DNA from: Rhizobiaceae bacterium
GTDB taxonomy: Bacteria; Pseudomonadota; Alphaproteobacteria; Rhizobiales; Rhizobiaceae
DNA: 6,460 bases
Assembly (NCBI GenBank): GCA_016793565.1
Contig: JAEUMA010000714.1
Span: forward strand, 1-6,460
Reading direction: 5' to 3'
Shown: in pieces, positions 5,374 to 6,460 of the stretch
Layout of the letters: each line of letters starts with the position of its first letter
Numbering within the stretch: the stretch's first letter is position 1
Made by a program: the position numbers and the translations under genes
The notes under the pieces: model-generated
What the model was told of the DNA's origin: nothing
Seen by the model: the letters and a program-made list of their open reading frames with translations, nothing else
Database searches by the model: none

Positions 5374-5525
5374 TCGCTGCTGGCGAGGCCTTCCTGCTCG
5401 GCCCAGATTGCCTCGCGTTCGGCCAGCGCCATCACCAGCTCCTCCTCGATCCAGCGCCGCTCGTCGGGATAGACTGCGTTCCGCAGCTCGGCCCGTAGCT
5501 CTTCAATGTGTTGATCGATCGACAT
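5361..5525 (-). CDS. Small acidic helical protein (54 aa), unknown function
   Basis: A short protein with strong translation signals: AAGGAG lies 6 nt before the ATG at 5525, whereas the ATG at 5531 would abut the site directly. The sequence is highly charged and helical, with DQHIEELRAELRN (4-16) and DERRWIEEELVMALAEREAIWAEQE (21-45) likely forming a helical hairpin or coiled coil, and a tail ending SSEPPF. It is acidic overall, cytoplasmic, with no membrane segment. Such small acidic proteins on mobile elements can be DNA mimics or protein-binding inhibitors, but nothing here proves that. I recognise the type from alphaproteobacterial plasmids without a known function. Repeat copy B ends 55 nt upstream. 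A longer reading from 5705 through the repeat is judged spurious. Confidence 0.75.
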   Translation of the reverse strand: MSIDQHIEELRAELRNAVYPDERRWIEEELVMALAEREAIWAEQEGLASSEPPF

Positions 5526-5580
5526 CGTCATCTCCTTGATGTTTGTGAAGGACGACGCCGGCGGCCGTGGCGGGCCGGAG

Positions 5581-5691
5581 GGGTCAAGGATCGCGCAGCG
5601 ACCGCCGGCGGCGGCGAGCGGGGGAGCCGATTTTCTGACGCCGCCCTTGGGGCGGCGGCTGAAAATTGGGGGCACCGCTCGTCCTTGAGGC
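5581..5691. repeat. Structured repeat, copy B (imperfect palindrome)
   Basis: A 111-bp element lying in the 227-bp gap between the macro-domain gene and the 54-aa gene, both leftward. Nested dyad: TCAAGGA / TCCTTGA (5584-5590 / 5682-5688, perfect), GAGCGG / CCGCTC (5616-5621 / 5675-5680), and CCGATTTTC / GAAAATTGG (5627-5635 / 5661-5669, one G-T pair in the + strand). The apical stem is CGCCGCCC-ttg-GGGCGGCG, perfect. It matches copy A in about 100 of 113 positions and ends 55 nt before the 54-aa start codon. The flanks of the two copies are unrelated apart from the ribosome binding sites. Confidence 0.85.
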
Positions 5692-5752
5692 CTTCGGATC
5701 GCCACGGCACAATGGGACGATCTGAGCAGACCCCCGTTTGCTATTACACGCC

Positions 5753-6190
5753 CTACGACGCTGGTGGCGCGTAGACGTGGACAATCGCGGGCAGACCGTT
5801 GAGCTTCGCCTCGACGAGATCGCGCACGCGGGGCCAGTCGAGGCCGCCGCGCCCGCAGCCGAGCGCCGGCAGCGCCACGGTCAGCGGCCCGAGCGGCGTC
5901 AGGTATTCGCGCAGCGCATCGAGCCCGGCGGCGACGTCATCGAGGCGCGAGGGATCGCGCCAATGGCGCTTTGTGGGAAGGTTGATGACCCACGGCGGGC
6001 GCCATATGTGGAGGCGACCGGGCCGGACTTCCCCGGCCGCGCATGCCTGCCGATAGGCCCTGAACATGGCTGGGTGGCGCTGCCTGAAGGCGAGCGCGAG
6101 GCCGGCACCCATGACGCCGACGCAGTTGACCGGATTGACGCGGATGTCGGCCGGCGCTGCGAAGAGATCGCCCTGCGTAAACATGATCAT
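5753..6190 (-). CDS. Macro-domain protein, DarG-type ADP-ribose hydrolase module
   Basis: A 145-aa single macro domain. Family marks: FTQGDLF (4-10, Asp8 for adenine contact), VNPVNCVGVMGAGLALAF (18-35, the ADP-ribose loop), VINLPTKRHWRDPSR (68-82) and LPALGCGRGGLDWPRV (107-122, the phosphate loop). The TKRHWR segment with Lys74 and the NCVGVMG loop place it near the macro domain of DarG, the antitoxin that removes ADP-ribose from DNA thymidines modified by DarT. The separate C-terminal DarT-binding part of full DarG is absent, and no DarT gene lies in the window. The start at 6190 is set by GGGAG (6198-6202) 7 nt upstream and by ATGA overlap with the DUF4326 stop; an in-frame ATG at 6184 is possible and a reading from 6412 is not. 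Substrate (DNA, protein or free metabolite) is unproven. Confidence 0.9.
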   Translation of the reverse strand: MIMFTQGDLFAAPADIRVNPVNCVGVMGAGLALAFRQRHPAMFRAYRQACAAGEVRPGRLHIWRPPWVINLPTKRHWRDPSRLDDVAAGLDALREYLTPLGPLTVALPALGCGRGGLDWPRVRDLVEAKLNGLPAIVHVYAPPAS

Positions 6191-6460
6191 GACATGGCTC
6201 CCTGGCTGAGCGATCCGCCACGTCCTGGATTTGCGAGCTCGACGAGGACGTCGCCATGGCATGCCAGCGGCGCGCACCAGCAGACGAGATCGTGGCCGCG
6301 CAGTTCGTCCAGCGCATTCATGAGCTCGGGTTGCGATACGATCCAAGCGCGATATTTCGCGATGACCTCGTCGCGCGTGCCGTCGTGGCCGATGACGAAC
6401 GGGTTTCCCCACTTGCTCGGCCGTCCGATGTAGACGCGGCCGTCGATCGCTGCTTTTCCG
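6187..6460 (-). CDS. DUF4326 family protein (5' end outside window)
   Basis: An open frame enters from the right edge and ends at TGA 6189-6187; 90 residues are visible and no start codon is inside the window. The motif YIGRPSKWGNPF (visible residues 10-21), then DEVIAKYRAWI, and the ending HDLVCWCAPLACHGDVLVELAN are the DUF4326 signature; the CWC...CH residues could bind metal. Function of the family is unknown; it occurs in phages and mobile elements, often, as I recall, near macro-domain or other nucleotide-handling genes. Its stop overlaps the macro gene start (ATGA), and the macro ribosome binding site lies within its last codons, so the two are translationally coupled. The last 10-12 residues (GRGGSLSQGAMS) look like a non-conserved tail. 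Confidence 0.88.
   Translation of the reverse strand, partial: GKAAIDGRVYIGRPSKWGNPFVIGHDGTRDEVIAKYRAWIVSQPELMNALDELRGHDLVCWCAPLACHGDVLVELANPGRGGSLSQGAMS

Noticed and set aside
4173..5691. The two repeats as CRISPR repeats or ends of a composite transposon
   Set aside because: Only two copies are seen, about 1.3 kb apart, with unequal gene-filled content and no transposase or target-site duplication visible. The strong internal palindrome and fixed distance to starts point elsewhere.
5361..5705. 114-aa leftward reading in frame with the 54-aa gene, running through repeat copy B
   Set aside because: The ribosome binding site is placed for the ATG at 5525. The extension translates the palindromic repeat into low-complexity Pro/Arg/Ala sequence, and copy A is not in frame with its downstream gene.
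6191..6412. N-terminal extension of the macro-domain protein (219-aa reading)
   Set aside because: The extension is Arg-rich, antisense-like sequence in another frame of the DUF4326 gene; a ribosome binding site and ATGA overlap define the start at 6190.

Overview
The window looks like part of a conjugative or mobilizable element (plasmid or ICE) from a GC-rich alphaproteobacterium. A sphingomonad or Rhizobiales relative is most likely, judged from the VirC1-like ATPase, the DUF1173 protein, the WGR and DUF4326 proteins and the overall codon use. No replication initiator, integrase, transposase, rRNA or tRNA is visible, so plasmid and ICE cannot be told apart.

Left part (1-1655) is a DNA-processing module. 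A leftward mobC (relaxosome RHH protein, running off the left edge) is divergent from a rightward pair: a VirC1-like ParA ATPase and a small ribbon-helix-helix protein, overlapping by ATGA. The AT-rich gap between them carries three adjacent perfect inverted repeats, then TATCCTGC at 423-430. That octamer matches the nic core of RP4/VirD2-type (MOBP) relaxases. The gap then continues with an overdrive-like stretch and four iterated CATG motifs. I read this as an oriT. If the nic reading is right, the + strand is the transferred strand and everything to the right is the leading region, which enters a recipient first as single-stranded DNA.

Middle (1656-3632) holds an XRE regulator behind a cluster of inverted repeats, followed by a DUF1173 protein with a Cys/His cluster. 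A strong hairpin then separates them from a convergent gene.

Right part (3678-6460) is accessory. On the minus strand lie an unknown 146-aa protein, a 54-aa acidic helical protein, and a DUF4326-macro domain pair with ATGA overlap (DUF4326 runs off the right edge). On the plus strand are a stand-alone WGR protein and an HU protein. The 146-aa and 54-aa genes are preceded by near-identical 111-113 bp imperfect palindromes (4173-4285, 5581-5691) ending 54 and 55 nt before the start codons. The genes lie on the strand that would use the transferred strand as template, and the repeats fold slightly better in the + strand. The most interesting hypothesis here is therefore that these repeats are single-strand promoters, comparable to F-plasmid Frpo. 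They would drive early expression of leading-region genes, with the DarG-like macro protein as a possible counter-defence factor. That model is inference; the repeats, their spacing and their orientation are read directly from the sequence.
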